Shown: positions 1-11,600 of the stretch, one piece after another | Numbering within the stretch: the stretch's first letter is position 1 | How the letters are laid out: each line of letters starts with the position of its first letter | From: Metarhizium brunneum | Lineage: Eukaryota; Ascomycota; Sordariomycetes; Hypocreales; Clavicipitaceae | Length of the DNA: 64,000 bases | Direction of reading: 5' to 3' | Assembly: GCF_013426205.1 (NCBI RefSeq) | Contig: NC_089428.1 | Span: forward strand, 496,001 to 560,000 | Program-made: the position numbers and the translations under genes | Notes under the pieces: model-generated | Database searches by the model: none | The model's input: only the letters and a program-made list of their open reading frames with translations | What the model was told of the DNA's origin: nothing

Positions 1-1457
1 TGCGCGGTAAGAACCAGTTGACTCCTTTATCCCCGTATAGCCCCGAGTTTGAGTCGTTTGAAGCGGGACCAGATACTGACTAGACATGTGTGGACGGGCA
101 GGCGAAATGCTTGACGGCCATTGTGCCGGGCTCTGCCTGCTCCGTGACAGACGTGCAGTGCATCTGTACAAGCTCGCCCATTCAAGATGCGGCAGAAAAG
201 TGCATCCTCCGCGACTGCACGTCGCTGGCCGACGCCCTCTGTAAGCGCCGTTGCTTGGAAGCGCCAACTCTTCTGTCCCGTCAAGTGTACTGACGCATCT
301 CGCGGCCCAGCGGCCAAGAACATCACGGCCACGGCGTGCCACGCCCCCGTTCGCGACCGGTCCGGCCAGTACGTCGCCGTGTCCATTGCCCTGGGGACAA
401 TCACGGTCCTGCTCGTCGTGACCCGGCTGGTGTTTAAGCAGTTCTTCGCCGCAAACGTGGGCCTCGCTGCCGACGACAAGGTCATCCTGGTCACGCTGGC
501 CATCCGCATCTCGTGCATCGTCATCAACGTCCGGGGCCTGGCCGCCCACGGCCTGGGCAAGGACACCTGGACGCTCCCGTCGCACGAGCTGACCTCGTTT
601 GCCGAGTGGCTGTACATCATGGAGGTGCTGTACCTCGCCGAGCTGTCCCTCATCAAGCTCAGCCTGTCGCTCTTCTACGTCCGCATCTTCCCGGGCAAGA
701 CGATCCGGAGGCTGCTCTGGGCCACCGTCGTCACCAACGCCCTCTACGGCGCGACCTTTGTCGTCACCGCCATCTTCCAATGCTCCCCCATCGACTACTT
801 CTGGACCCAGTACGTCGAGCCGCACGCGACGGGGCGGTGCATCAACATCAACGCCTTTGGCTGGGCCAACGCCGCCATCAGCGTGGCCCTCGACATTTGG
901 ATGATTAGCATCCCGCTGAGCCAGATCCCCAAGCTCAAGCTGCACTGGACGAAAAAGGTCGGCGTGTCCATCATGTTTCTCCTCGGAGCATTGTACGTAG
1001 GACGCCGCCGCCGCCATGTGTCTTTCATGTCGTACTGATCAAAATCTGCCAGCGTCACCGTCGTTTCCATCCTGCGCCTGAGCTCGCTCGTCTCGTGGGC
1101 AAACTCGACCAACCCGACCTGGGACCAGTGGAACATTGTATACTGGTCCACCATCGAGGTCAATGTCGGCATGATCTGCACATGCCTCCCGTCCATTCGC
1201 CTCATCATGCTGCGAGCCTTCCCCAACATGACGCGCTCGCATCCCACCTACGGCACCGATTCCCTCAGCCACCACACGAGCGGTCAATCGGGGGTCGAGA
1301 GGAGAACCACGACGAGGGACCATCGTCTGTCCGACTTTGAACAAAGCGTAGGGCACACGTGGACGCGGATAGGTATGTGTTTCTGGAAAGGGCATTATTC
1401 TGTTCAGCGAGTCGGGCGTACTGACGTGCTACTGCAGAGTCCGAGGCCAAACAGTGA
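1..1457 (+). CDS. CFEM-domain PTH11-like seven-helix receptor, 5' partial
   Basis: Integral plasma-membrane protein of the fungal PTH11-like GPCR group, expected to sense extracellular or surface cues. The proposed exons are 1-6, 102-240, 311-992, 1053-1372 and 1438-1457. All junctions keep the frame, and the introns have donors GTAAGA, GTAAGC, GTACGT and GTATGT. The first exons encode a CFEM cysteine pattern (CAAKCL, then C-x6-C-x-C and two more Cys), and the third encodes about six hydrophobic helices in the fungal rhodopsin-like arrangement, including the WxxxCxPSIR-type region (CLPSIRL) in exon 4. The start codon and signal peptide lie left of the window. An internal GTG at 90 is not a credible start. 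The tail after the last helix is short and polar and ends in SEAKQ. The family assignment is solid; ligand and biological role are unknown. Confidence 0.8.
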
Positions 1458-1897
1458 GCGACGGTTATCGAGACATTCTGGAGCTGTTATTTTGTTGTTT
1501 TTGCGATTTATATACCCAGTGACTCGGGAGAGACGCTACACGGACCATGGTGCTAGTACGATCTTGGTTCATCGACGCGGGCCGTTGTACATATCGTGGC
1601 TCAAATTAGATTAATCAAAACAGTTGGCAATTTTTCTCTGGTCCAAAAATGTCCATCTTTTGCTCCATGGTTCGAGTTCACATTGCTGTGCACTTGCTAC
1701 GTAGTAAGTGATGGATTTCTAGACCCATTAGGGCTTAGATCAACCTCGGACGTTGGCAGACTCATCAAGACTACTGCCGGAATCGTCGACTGCAGTAAAC
1801 TTTGGCTACTTATGCAAGCATGTTCTCACTAGTTTTTATGCCCGGTAAAATGGCCGCTTGTTTTTATGCAGTCATCGTGTGATGGCAAAAAAAAATA
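1458..1897. other. Intergenic, receptor to tRNA
   Basis: No coding pattern or repeat was seen. The stretch probably holds the 3' untranslated region of the receptor gene and, next to the tRNA, a run of nine A (T on the tRNA strand). Confidence 0.6.
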
Positions 1898-1995
1898 TGC
1901 GGTCAGTGTGACTCGAACACACGACCTTCAGATAGGCATCCGTAGGATTGAAGTTAGACTTCAGTCTGACGATCTCCCAGCTAATCTATGACCGC
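1898..1995 (-). tRNA. tRNA-Phe(GAA) with a 25-nt intron
   Basis: Read on the minus strand, the 7-bp acceptor stem is GCGGTCA/TGACCGC with discriminator A. The T arm is GTGTG-TTCGAGT-CACAC and the anticodon stem is TCAGA/TCTGA. The loop begins CTGAAG, so the anticodon is GAA (1962-1960). A 25-nt intron (1958-1934) sits one base 3' of the anticodon, the standard eukaryotic nuclear position. A run of T directly downstream (1895-1887 on the plus strand as A) fits RNA polymerase III termination. CCA is not encoded, as usual in eukaryotes. Confidence 0.95.
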
Positions 1996-2647
1996 ACAAT
2001 GCAATGAGCAAATCTAGGGCTGAAGTGATTCATATAGCCGCTTACTGCAATGTACCACTTTCACCCCTAGCACCAAACCCATCACTGAATATGCCTGTTG
2101 ATTCATCTTTGCATGATACTTTTTTAAGGCCTTGCTAGTCTCTAGTATTATCGTAAAGCATTCACTTTATTGGTTTAATTTTATCCTGTACCTATCCCTG
2201 AATTTATACTAACATAGATCAGGTAAAGCTTTTATACAGACACCGTGTACCGGACATGTGGTTATACTAATGAGAGAATTGTAAAAGGCCAGTGGAAACA
2301 CCGTATAAACACGTATCTATAAACAAGCACCGTAATGTGTGATAAGTTGCCGCAAATTATTTACTTTATGACATTTCTTTTCACGAGCACATGATAGAAA
2401 TCAAAAGCAGAAGACACAAAAAAACGAAAAAAGGGTTCAGGTACCGGGTAACTAGTCACAGCCCGCTGCCACTCAGCCCCACAGCCCGGCCCCTCCACCA
2501 CTTTCCAGCTTTCCGTCACCACGACTGCTTCACCATCATCCCAATCGCTTCTCGTCTCCCGCCCTCCGCCGTGAGCTCCCAGAGCTGTGCACGCACCGCC
2601 GCCCCCTGCCCGCTCCCTGCAGCAGATTCTCTGCCCCGTCGCCCGCC
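1996..2647. other. Intergenic and GET4 promoter
   Basis: The distal half is AT-rich with no coding signal. The proximal 200 bp is rich in C and CT tracts, a common look for core promoters and 5' leaders of constitutive fungal genes. Confidence 0.5.
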
Positions 2648-3711
2648 ATGGCCAGCAAAGTCGACAAGATCGTCGCCCGGCTGCAGCAAAAGATTACAGA
2701 TGGCGACTTCTACGAAGCCCAGCAGCAGACCCGGGTAGCCGCCTCTCGATATATCAAGACCAAGAGCTGGGACGCCGCCATCGACATCCTGTCCAGCGTC
2801 GCGCAGTCGCTCCTCAAAGCCGGCCAGGGCGGCAGCGGCGGCGACCTGTGCACCATGATGGTCGACGTGTACAAGCAAGCAGAGCTAACCCCGGACTCGA
2901 CCTCCAAGGGACGATTGCTGACCTGCCTGCGGCTGTTTGACGGCGAGGAGCCCACGCGCAAGAAGTTCATCACAGAGATGCTCGCGTACGTCCTCTTGAC
3001 CTTGGGCAACACCCCGTCGTAGACTGCTGAGCTGACACTCTTTGCCAACGCAGATGGTCATCGAAATTTGGCGAGTATCCCGCCGGAGACCCCGAACTGC
3101 ACCACGTAGCAGGGTCCATATACGCCGAGGAGCACGACACGTACGAGGCGGAGCGGCACCTGCTTCTCGGAACTAAAGATTCCCCCCAAGTTCTATTCAA
3201 GATGGAGTATACTTGGTACAAAGAAGGCGACGCCCACCTCGCGCCGCACTTTGCAGGGCGCGCCGTCCTGCCCTACCTGCTCGTGGGCAACGTCCGGGCC
3301 GCCAACAACTGCTACCGCCTCTTCACCAGCGCCCTGAGCAGCGACAACCCCAGCCTCGGCGTCCAGGACGTGTCCAGCGCGAGCTCCGACATTCGCATCT
3401 TCCCCAGCCTCCCGCTCCTCAACTTCCTCGGCCTCCTGCTGCTCGCTATCCAGCGCGCCGCGCCAGAAGTCTACAAGGGCCTCGTCTCCAAATACGCCAC
3501 GCAGATCAACGAGGCGGATGCGTGGACGGAACCGCTGGAAATGATTGCCGAGATGTACTTTGGCATCGCGAAGCCGCGACAAAGCAATCCCCTCATGGAC
3601 ATGATGAGCGGACTATTCGGCGGCGGCGGCGGCGGCGGCCCGCCGCCCCAGCAGCCGCGCAGGCAAGGAATCCGGGGTCCGGATGCCCCTGTTGCCGAAG
3701 GTCTAGATTAG
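2648..3711 (+). CDS. GET4: Golgi-to-ER traffic protein 4 (GET4) orthologue
   Basis: Cytosolic alpha-solenoid protein that, with Get5, links ribosome-bound Sgt2 to Get3 for insertion of tail-anchored membrane proteins. Exons 2648-2985 and 3054-3711 give 331 residues, a usual length for the family. The GTACGT donor and GCAG acceptor restore GAM-LAWSSKFGEYP-type sequence; without splicing the frame stops at once. Family hallmarks seen are the N-terminal helical repeats (ARLQQKITDGDFYEAQQ), the EYPAGDPELHH segment and the VLFKMEYTWY segment. The C terminus carries a Gly run and Pro/Gln-rich tail with no obvious domain. The ATG at 2648 follows a CT-rich leader and fits the family N terminus. Confidence 0.92.
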
Positions 3712-3856
3712 ATACAGGCGTGGCGGTACGCGAAACGGAGCGGGAAGAGATGGCCATGTATCATACGTAGGTGGCAGGAAACATAGAAAAACAGCGGTCT
3801 GTTATAGCAAAAACGCCGAGTGGCTTCAAACCGAGAAACAAGAGATGCAAGGCTCG

Positions 3857-4423
3857 TTATCGAATTTGATCCTCAGCCTCAAACATCCAGTTGTCGTCCG
3901 CGAGAGCCGCGACCTTGGCGCGTAGACTGGCCCTCACGGCCTCCAGCAGCTCTGCAAACAAGGTCAGCCCAACGACGGCGAGCAATTGTCAAGCCCACTC
4001 ACCCTCGGGTTGATCCGGCACCGTGCTATGGTTGATGCTGTGATGCTTCACCGCCTCTGCCAGTCTCTGTCGCTCCTCTAAAGAAAACTCATTAGCCTAC
4101 ACGCTCGTAGCGCACTTCCCCCCCCTCGCTCGCAACGTACTCTCGCTCTCGTCCCGGTCCTCGGGCTCGTCCGTCTCCAGGATGGGCGTCGGTGGATCGC
4201 CCAGCTCAATCTCGCCCTGTTGGTTCCTCACCACAATCTCGCCACTGTCCGGGAGCACTTCCACGTCGAGGCGCACCGTGTCCGCCGAGTTGGAGGAGCT
4301 CGCCGTTGGTCGTCGCGTGAGCTGGCTGCGGAAAAGATTAGGTCGAACGGCCGACGCAACGGCTCCTGGTGGCGCCCGGGGCCGGTGGGTGCCGCTTGTG
4401 GGGGGCTGGGCTCTCTGGCTCAT
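3857..4423 (-). CDS. Conserved-looking fungal protein of 149 residues, unrecognised
   Basis: Three exons on the minus strand (4423-4142, 4075-4003, 3951-3857) join in frame through GTACGT and GTGAGT introns. The N-terminal half is Pro/Ser/Arg-rich and probably disordered. The middle has a conserved-looking segment (VRLDVEVLPDSGEIVVRN) and an acidic stretch. The last exon forms an amphipathic helix ending in DDNWMFEAEDQIR. I do not recognise the family. It lies convergent to GET4 with 145 bp between stops. The first acceptor could be either of two overlapping AGs; the one chosen keeps the frame open. It is most likely a small nuclear or scaffold-type protein, but this is a guess from composition. 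Confidence 0.65.
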
Positions 4424-5004
4424 GAGGCGATCTTTGCCAGGGGTGATTTGTATGAATATTCCGAGATTTGTGTCGGCGCGATGCGAGTGACGGGTGGGAG
4501 GCTCGACTTGTGCAGCTTGTGTTTATTGCGGTGATGGAGTTGGCATGCAAGGCGGGATGGAGGGGCGGCAAGGGAGGAGGGTCTGTGGGTGATTGGCATG
4601 GGTGCCTAGGCGACGGGTAGATTGCCCGCCACGGCTCTGTAGGCTGACATTGGATGCGGAAGATGGCAATGAGTACGACTGGGTTGGTTGTTAGTCTTTT
4701 GTGAGCCCGATCCAGACGTCGACATGAACAGAATGCATGGCCGGTAAACAACGACGCGCATCGACATTTGTAGGTCCGGTTAGTGTGGTAGCCTACACCA
4801 GGACCATGGGGGTCATAAAGTCATGGGATATCAATTTCAAGTCTCCGCCAACAAGAACTAGTTGAAGTAGGAAACAGCGCTGCTACCAGTGTACACATCC
4901 AAACCGTTTCATCCTGCACTTGGACAAGACCAAACCTTCCCACCACCTCCCGAATTATGCTCCCGGCCCATTCGCCCAGCATCCTCGGCTCCAGCTCGCA
5001 TTTC
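4424..5004. other. Intergenic
   Basis: Probable promoter of the preceding minus-strand gene and 3' region of the VPS68-like gene. No other feature was seen. Confidence 0.5.
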
Positions 5005-5683
5005 TTATATCGATAGATTGTAAGAGTACTCATCCTCCATGTTCTGACTGACCCAGAGAACAACGGAGCTGCACGCCATTAGTACCTTTGATGCACGAGC
5101 ATGGGACGAGAGACGTACCTGAACCCAACCAGCGCATTGCTCACGATATTCTCAATGCCCATTCCCAGCGCAGGCATAGAAACACCAGGCACCACAAACT
5201 TGAGCACAAAGACCGTCACGCCACCAGCCATGCCGCCTGCGAGGGCGGCAAACCCCAGGAAAAGCACCACCCGAGCCTTCCACGCCACCCCAGATCCGCT
5301 ATAGCTGAAGGAGTCGGCGCTCAGGCGTGTCTTCTCAACAGAGTTGATGATGAGCATGCCGAGGCTGGAAAAGACAAGCGGGAGCCAGTCGACAAATTTA
5401 ATGTGGACGTTGGAGCCGTTGCGGGCGGATTTAGACCATACGGCCGAGTCGAGCATGACGTAGAATGCGAGCGAAAACTGCCACGGCCATCGGATCAGTC
5501 GCGAATTCCCAACACGGTGGAGGCGAGGGAATAGACGTAGAGGGAAAAAAAAATCTTGCATCCTCAGCATAGTAGTCGCTGGCAACTTACCAGAGCTCCT
5601 GCAGCGTAGACGCCCGTGTTTCGTGCCCAGACACTGTTCAGCCACTCGGGCTTTCGGAACTTCCAAAGACGTTCTTCTGCCAT
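5005..5683 (-). CDS. VPS68: VPS68/UPF0220 (TMEM50-like) membrane protein
   Basis: Small four-helix membrane protein of the UPF0220 family, which in yeast (Vps68) acts in vacuolar/endosomal sorting. Exons 5683-5591, 5477-5119 and 5068-5005 splice in frame to 171 residues, within the family's usual 150-190. Family features are the short N-terminal cytosolic segment (FRKPEWLNSVWARNTGVY), a first helix followed by the D-x-A/S-V-W turn, then a helix ending in INSVEKTRLS, and two further helices with Gly-rich patches (GGMAGGVTVFVLKF). The C-terminal exon contains LWVSQNMEDEYSYNL. The ATG at 5683 is chosen because the first exon begins there in frame with the family start. Confidence is high for the family, moderate for strict orthology. 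Confidence 0.88.
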
Positions 5684-6833
5684 GATGCAAATGCGTCCAC
5701 GTAGATGGGTTTGAATCCGCAGGTCTGTAGGTTCGAGACTCGGCGCCGGCCGGTGCTTGGTTGTGTCGAAATGGTGATGTCGTTGCTGGTTTGAAGCTGT
5801 GGCTGGCACTGGCGGAGCATGACGAGGCACAAAACGTCAGGGTCACGTGGGGACGTGACTCTGTCTGGGCATGCTCCTGTTTCCACCGACAACGCCGAGA
5901 TCAAAGGGCCAAAAAAAGGAATTACAAATTAAAGAGCTCAGGCGCAAAAAATATATGACAGTTTTAGCTACTGATATCGCTTTCACTTTTCAATTCCATC
6001 CACAATTTAAGCGTGGAATACCGCCATGTCTGGCCCGAGGCCGGCACTGTCGTGGAGAATCGTCGCTCGTGTTGCGGTTATACGAGATGATGGATCTCGG
6101 ACTGCGCGGACTGTTTGCTCTGGCAAGCAGTTTCAGGGAGCCTGAATCGATACTCCATAATGCCCCTCTATCGGTCGGTTCGCATCAGAATGACCAACAT
6201 TATTAGCCAGTCGGGGGAACATGTTGGTATGAACATGTTCTTAATTCTGCATGCTTGGCACCCCATTCGTTTGTTCAAATGTCAGGGAGATAAAAGTGGG
6301 ACACTGCCCGCCCCTGCACAGTGAGCACCCTGCGTCGGCGGTTGAAGTGCGGCGGAGCCTCGCATGTACCTGCTGTCTGACGCATCTAAATTTTGATGGC
6401 TCCTGCCAGTGGCTCACTAGGACGGTACGTACCTCAAGGGGGAGCCGTCTAGACAACCCTGGAACTGGGAACGAAACAACACTGACCACCTGCACTGGCA
6501 CCACTCAGCCGTCCAGCCGCACCGTCGAGCCCTTCTCTTCTTCTTTTTTCCTCCCATACCATCGCCATCGCCAGACCCAGCGTTATTTCTCCCGCTGGTG
6601 CTGTTCCTGGTGCTGCTACCAGCCGACATTCTTTTGCACCATCGCTACAATATACTGTTTTCTTTGGCCCTCTCCGACTCGTCTTGCTTCGCTTCCCCTC
6701 GCTCCCGCCCTGCCGCGTTGCCATAGCCTTGGCTTTGTTAATTCTCACCGCCGACGACGTTCGCGAACCCCGACTCGACCCAGCCGGGCCCAACAATCGT
6801 AATAGAGCTTCGTCCGCACATCGCATCGCCATC
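5684..6833. other. Intergenic, divergent promoter region
   Basis: Separates the divergent VPS68-like and CSI2-like genes. The 300 bp before 6834 is C/T-rich and likely includes a long 5' leader of the CSI2-like mRNA. The open frame that runs in from 6684 lacks a family-like sequence before the ATG at 6834, so it is treated as leader. Confidence 0.5.
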
Positions 6834-7949
6834 ATGAGACTGGCCAACTATCTTCCGGGGCCCTCGGTGCTCCTTGCTGCTATTGCATTCGTTACCCCTG
6901 CAATCGGCCAGAAGGACACACCATCGAGCAAAGACGACAGCGCCTCGGCCACGCCGTCACCCAAGGACACTGGAAAGTCTACGCCGTCCCCATCTCCTAG
7001 CAGTAAAGAGGAACCGTCAAGCGAGACTCCATCGCCTTCGTCATCGGGCAAGGCCTCCATCTCCAACACCGGTACTCCTGTCACCACCGACCCTACTGGC
7101 AAGGCAGTCATCACTGGTGGCCCGTCCGCCACGACCGGTGGTGAACTGACGGGGTTTCCCACCTTGACCGGTCCTGGAGTGATTCCGTCATACCCACCCC
7201 CGAGTGTGCCACCGACGAACAATGCGCCCTTTATGCAGCAGTCCAGCCTTCCTGATGGGACCGTCTTCATTGCCGTCGGAGCCATCCTCGGCGCTCTGGG
7301 ATTGGCGCTTCTTCTATGGCGCAGTATAGTCAGCCTCATGCTTCACAGATCCGTTGCGCGCGCAGCTATGGCCCAGCATAACGGCGACACCAAGACGGGC
7401 TTCCCTGCGCCTCCTGCTCCGTTCTACAAGTATTCTGACCATGCCTCGACCATGTCTGTGGGTGGCGGCGCGGGCGCTACCTCTGCTGCGTCTGCTGGCC
7501 GTGGAGTTCGTCGAACCAACCGCGGGCCTATTCCTTCCGCAACGCCAAGCCAGTCTAATTTATTCTTCTCTCCCACTGCTGGTACTGGCGCTTCAGCCAA
7601 CCGCGCCTCAACGTTTCTGCCGTCTGGCTTCTACGCTGCTGGCACCAGTTTACCGGGGGGAGGAGGCAATCAGACTAATTCGATCAATCTTTCCAACCTT
7701 CGGCCCGAATCGCGGGGCCACTACGCCAATGCCTCACGGAACACCATGGATATTTCACCTCCCGATTCTCCTGGAGTTGCAGCTCGCCGGGACATGAGCA
7801 GCAGCTCACTCAACCTTGCACCCGGTCAGCGTGCCCCGAGTGCCTACTTGGATGATTTGTTAACCGACGATCCCAATGCATTGCCGCCACCTCATATGCC
7901 TCCGTCGACGGGCCCACGTCGTTCCGTCAGTCCAGGCAACCGCTTTTGA
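6834..7949 (+). CDS. CSI2-like Ser/Thr-rich single-pass membrane protein
   Basis: Intronless, 371 residues. A signal peptide (about residues 1-25, ending AIGQ) is followed by a Ser/Thr/Pro-rich extracellular region (about 25-130) likely to be heavily O-glycosylated. A single transmembrane helix follows (about 145-165, PDGTVFIAVGAILGALGLAL) and then a basic RSIVSLMLHRSVARA segment and a long low-complexity cytosolic tail. This is the arrangement of fungal Csi2-type proteins, named after the yeast protein linked genetically to chitin synthesis. The tail contains the YLDDLLTDDP motif near the C terminus. The ATG at 6834 is chosen over the upstream one in the same frame because it directly begins a good signal peptide. 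Confidence 0.75.
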   Translation: MRLANYLPGPSVLLAAIAFVTPAIGQKDTPSSKDDSASATPSPKDTGKSTPSPSPSSKEEPSSETPSPSSSGKASISNTGTPVTTDPTGKAVITGGPSATTGGELTGFPTLTGPGVIPSYPPPSVPPTNNAPFMQQSSLPDGTVFIAVGAILGALGLALLLWRSIVSLMLHRSVARAAMAQHNGDTKTGFPAPPAPFYKYSDHASTMSVGGGAGATSAASAGRGVRRTNRGPIPSATPSQSNLFFSPTAGTGASANRASTFLPSGFYAAGTSLPGGGGNQTNSINLSNLRPESRGHYANASRNTMDISPPDSPGVAARRDMSSSSLNLAPGQRAPSAYLDDLLTDDPNALPPPHMPPSTGPRRSVSPGNRF

Positions 7950-8652
7950 AAAAGTCATCGACAGACCTGAATGGGACAAGGGCGAAGCGGAGTGAGGCGT
8001 TTACTTGGATAAGCAGCGTGTTTACTACATTGTTTATTTTTTATTTTTTGAGAGTTGCTCAAATTTGGATTTGTCAGATCAGGGCGTTGGGCATTGTTTC
8101 TTCACCTTGTTGTGTCAAGGGTTGTCGTGCATATAAATAAACTTGTAATAAGGGGTTCCGGAACGACAATCCATCTGGATCCGTCGTCCGAGAGGATGGA
8201 ACAACATTGCCTGGGCGAGCATAGGAGCCGTTAAGAGCATGAATTGTAAAGGTGATGCCGCAACTAGGGATGGCATGGTCTGTGTGGCATAAAGAGGGGG
8301 TGCAAATCGGTAACCTAGCCCATTTATGCTGTCCTAGTTACGCTTTTGAATAGTACATATTCTATATTTCACCCAGCCCACAATGCCGTTTTTCGAGTGT
8401 CGTCGGATGTAGAGTTATTGCCAGGCCGGGCTTTACATGCATTACTTGTTTGGGGGAATACGGAAAATGATTTGTCGAATTTATATGAACTTTGTGGTAT
8501 CGTGTGCGCCATAAAAACCTAAATACAAGCCTGGTGTGCTAAAATAGAAAAAGGTATATGCTCATGCACAACGCTCATCAAATGTCTCGGTCGTGGACCA
8601 GTGTGTCTACATATCCAGACGCCGTTTTGGGCGTCATTTATATACATTTATT
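7950..8652. other. Convergent intergenic region
   Basis: Lies between the convergent CSI2-like and ABC transporter genes. It holds AT-rich 3' untranslated sequence with AATAAA-like motifs near 8137 and no coding signal. Confidence 0.5.
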
Positions 8653-11600
8653 TCAACTACTCGGCGCGGCTGCATCCAGGGCGGCCAGGCTATCCCTGGC
8701 GCCCTGGATATCCTCCAGCCGGATGCCGCTTCTGTGGCACATGCTTCTAAAGATGCCGCCCTGGTGCCAGAGCGCGAGGGGGGTGTCCATCTCGGCGATG
8801 TGGCCGGCGTCCATGACGCAGATGCGGTCGTAGCCGATGATGGTGCGCAGGCGGTGGGCGATGCAGAGGAGGGTCCTGCCCCGGAAGCCGGTGGCCATTG
8901 TGTTTTGGATCTTGTCGTCGGTCTCCATGTCGACGGAGGAGGTGGCCTCGTCGCAGACGATGATCTGGGAGCCGCGGACGAGGGCGCGGGCGAGGGCCAT
9001 GAGCTGGCGCTGGCCGAGGGAGAAGTTGAGCCCGTCCTCCTCGACGACGGAGTCGAGGCGGATGCGGGACGGGTCCGGCCTGCGGTCGTCGAGGGACGCG
9101 CCGGCCGGCACGAGGTGGGCCTGCCGCAGGGCCGACCACAGCGCCAGGTCGGCGTGCTCGCCAAAGGGGTCGAGGTTGCTGCGGACGGTGCCGCGGAAGA
9201 GCGTCGGGTCCTGCGGGATGATGGCCAGGCGCGAGCGCAGGTCGTACAGGCCCACGGTGGAGATGTTGACGCCGTCGACGGCGATGGTGCCGGCCGAGAT
9301 CTCGACGAGCCGGAACAGCGTCGACATGATGGAGCTCTTGCCGGCGCCGGTGCGGCCCACGATGCCGACGCGCTCCCCGCCGCGGATGTGCATGCTCAGC
9401 CCTTGCAGGACGAGCGGCAGGCCCGGGCGGTACCGCATCTCGACGTCGCGGAAGACAATCTCGCCCTTCTCCGGCCAGGTGCTGCGCACGTCGACGGTGT
9501 GCAGCGGGGCCTCCTCGTCGAGCTGCGTGCCGTAGTGCTGCAGCCGCTCGACGGCGTTCATGCCGTTTTCCACCTCGGCCAGCTGCCGGATGGAAAACTG
9601 CAGCATCTGCACAATGGACAGGATGTAGCTGAGCACGAGGCCGCCGATGGAGGGGTTGACGCTGAACCGCGACGTCACGACCAGGATGGCCACGGTGAAG
9701 ACGAGCGCGTTGCCCACCATGTCCAGCCGCACGGACAGCCACCTCTGGTTGGAAAAGGTGAGGTAGTAGGCGCTGTTCATTTCGTTGATGGAGGACCGGA
9801 GCTCGTTGATGAAGCGCGTCTTGAGGCCGTACGCTCTGATGGACGCCACGCCGCTGAGGCCCTCGCCGAACTTGGCAAAGACGTTGGATCGCAGCACGGA
9901 CTCGAAGCGCTTTACTTCGCGTGCGGATGCTCTGTAGTACGACGCCGACAGGATAAAGAGGCAGTAGAGCGGGACAAGGGCAATGGCAAACCAGTGAAAG
10001 TAGGCTATGATAAGGGCGAAGACAGCCGTCACCATGGCGAGGGTGAAGAAGTACATGCGGATGGCATCCGTTAGGTTGTTGTCCGTGACATCCACGTCGC
10101 GGGAGAAGCGGTTGGTGATGCGTCCAAGGGGTGTCGTGTCGAAGAAGGACATGGGAGCCCGCAGCACGCGCTGCACCGCGTCTCGCAGCATCACCTGGCT
10201 CGAGTTGGTTCCCAGAACCGTCAGCGTGACGGAGAAGGCGAACATGAGCAGGGCCTGGACAACACCCAGGGCAGCGTAAATGCCAATATATTTCCCGGTA
10301 GAGTAGCCGAACTTGTCGGATGTCCACCACGACAGCCAAAGACCGGTGGCGATGTTGGCGCCCTGTGAGATGATGAGAATGGTGATGACGAGGGGGGCGT
10401 TAAAAATCGAGCCCGAAGCGCGCACGTATGCCCCGTAGACTGACCAGGGCACGCTCGATTCAGGCTTTTCTTCCTGCTGCATAAGAGCCGCTCCTTTTTT
10501 GTTCTGCTTGCGCTTCTTGCGCTCGTCGGCAAGATCAACGGGCGCCGCGGCCTCGGGCTCCTCCTCCTCTTCCTTCTCCTCGACGGCCGTGGTCTCCATG
10601 AGAGTCTGGAAGCCTTGATGGTCCCTCATTAGGTTGTCAAAGGTGTCAATGGCCTGGATTTTGCCGCCGTCCATCCATATGATTCTGTCACATCGGCTAA
10701 GGACCCAAAGCTGATGCGTGGCCAGAATACGACACTTGTCTTTGAGGAGACCCAGGATGGCATGATCAAAGATGTGCCGGCCGACGTGGGCATCCACCGC
10801 GCTGAGGGGGTCGTCCATGATGACGATATCTGCGTCAAAGTAGATGGCACGAGCGATATTAAGTCTTTGCTTCTGGCCACCAGAGATGGTAATGCCTCGC
10901 TCGCCAATTTCGGTCTGGTCACCGTTGGGAAGCATGTCCAGATCTGCCTGGAGAGCACATCTAAGGTGGGGGGTTAGCTGTTGGTACACTAGAGGCAGAC
11001 TTTTTTAAAAAAAACAGAGAAAAGCCAAAAAAAAGAGGAAAAGTCACTAGGAATAACTTACGCTCGGACGACCTCGCGGTACCAGTCGCGGTCCATGTCC
11101 TTGCCAAAAGTAATATTGTTCTGGAGGGTTGTGTTTTGAATCCAGGCATACTGGGGGCAAAACGCCCGTGAAGCTCCGTATACGACATCTCCATGAGTCT
11201 TTCGCATATCGCCTGCAAGAGCAGCAAGAAGAGAGCTTTTACCGCTGCCAACGGTTCCAATCACTGCCACAAGTTCATTGCGGTCAATCTGGAAGTTGAG
11301 GCCCTGAAGCTTGAAGGGCTCCCGTTCCTCGACCAACGTGCTTGCTGAATCCTCCTCCGAGTTCTGTGACTTTGCAGGTTTCGGCGTACTTGTGCCCTCC
11401 TTGGTGCCGTCCTTTGCCCCCTTCTTTTCTTTCCCAGCGCCGGCCATGGCGGCCTTGTCCGGATCTTGCGTGGTCGTCTTCTCCCAGGTGAAAGCAGCGT
11501 CAATCATCTCGACGGCGTTGCTACCTTCGGGCCTGTAAACAACCTCCTCTTCTTTTTCCTCCTGCATCAGAAACTCCTCAATGCGCTTCATAGACGACCA

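Noticed and set aside
8593..10074. 493-codon plus-strand open frame opposite the ABC transporter
   Set aside because: It is the antisense shadow of the NBD2/TMD2 coding sequence; the composition (Asp/Glu/Val/Gly/His runs) follows from the GC-rich codons of the real gene.
8747..10339. 530-codon second minus-strand frame
   Set aside because: Arg/His/Pro-rich shadow of the ABC transporter in a shifted frame, without any family motif.
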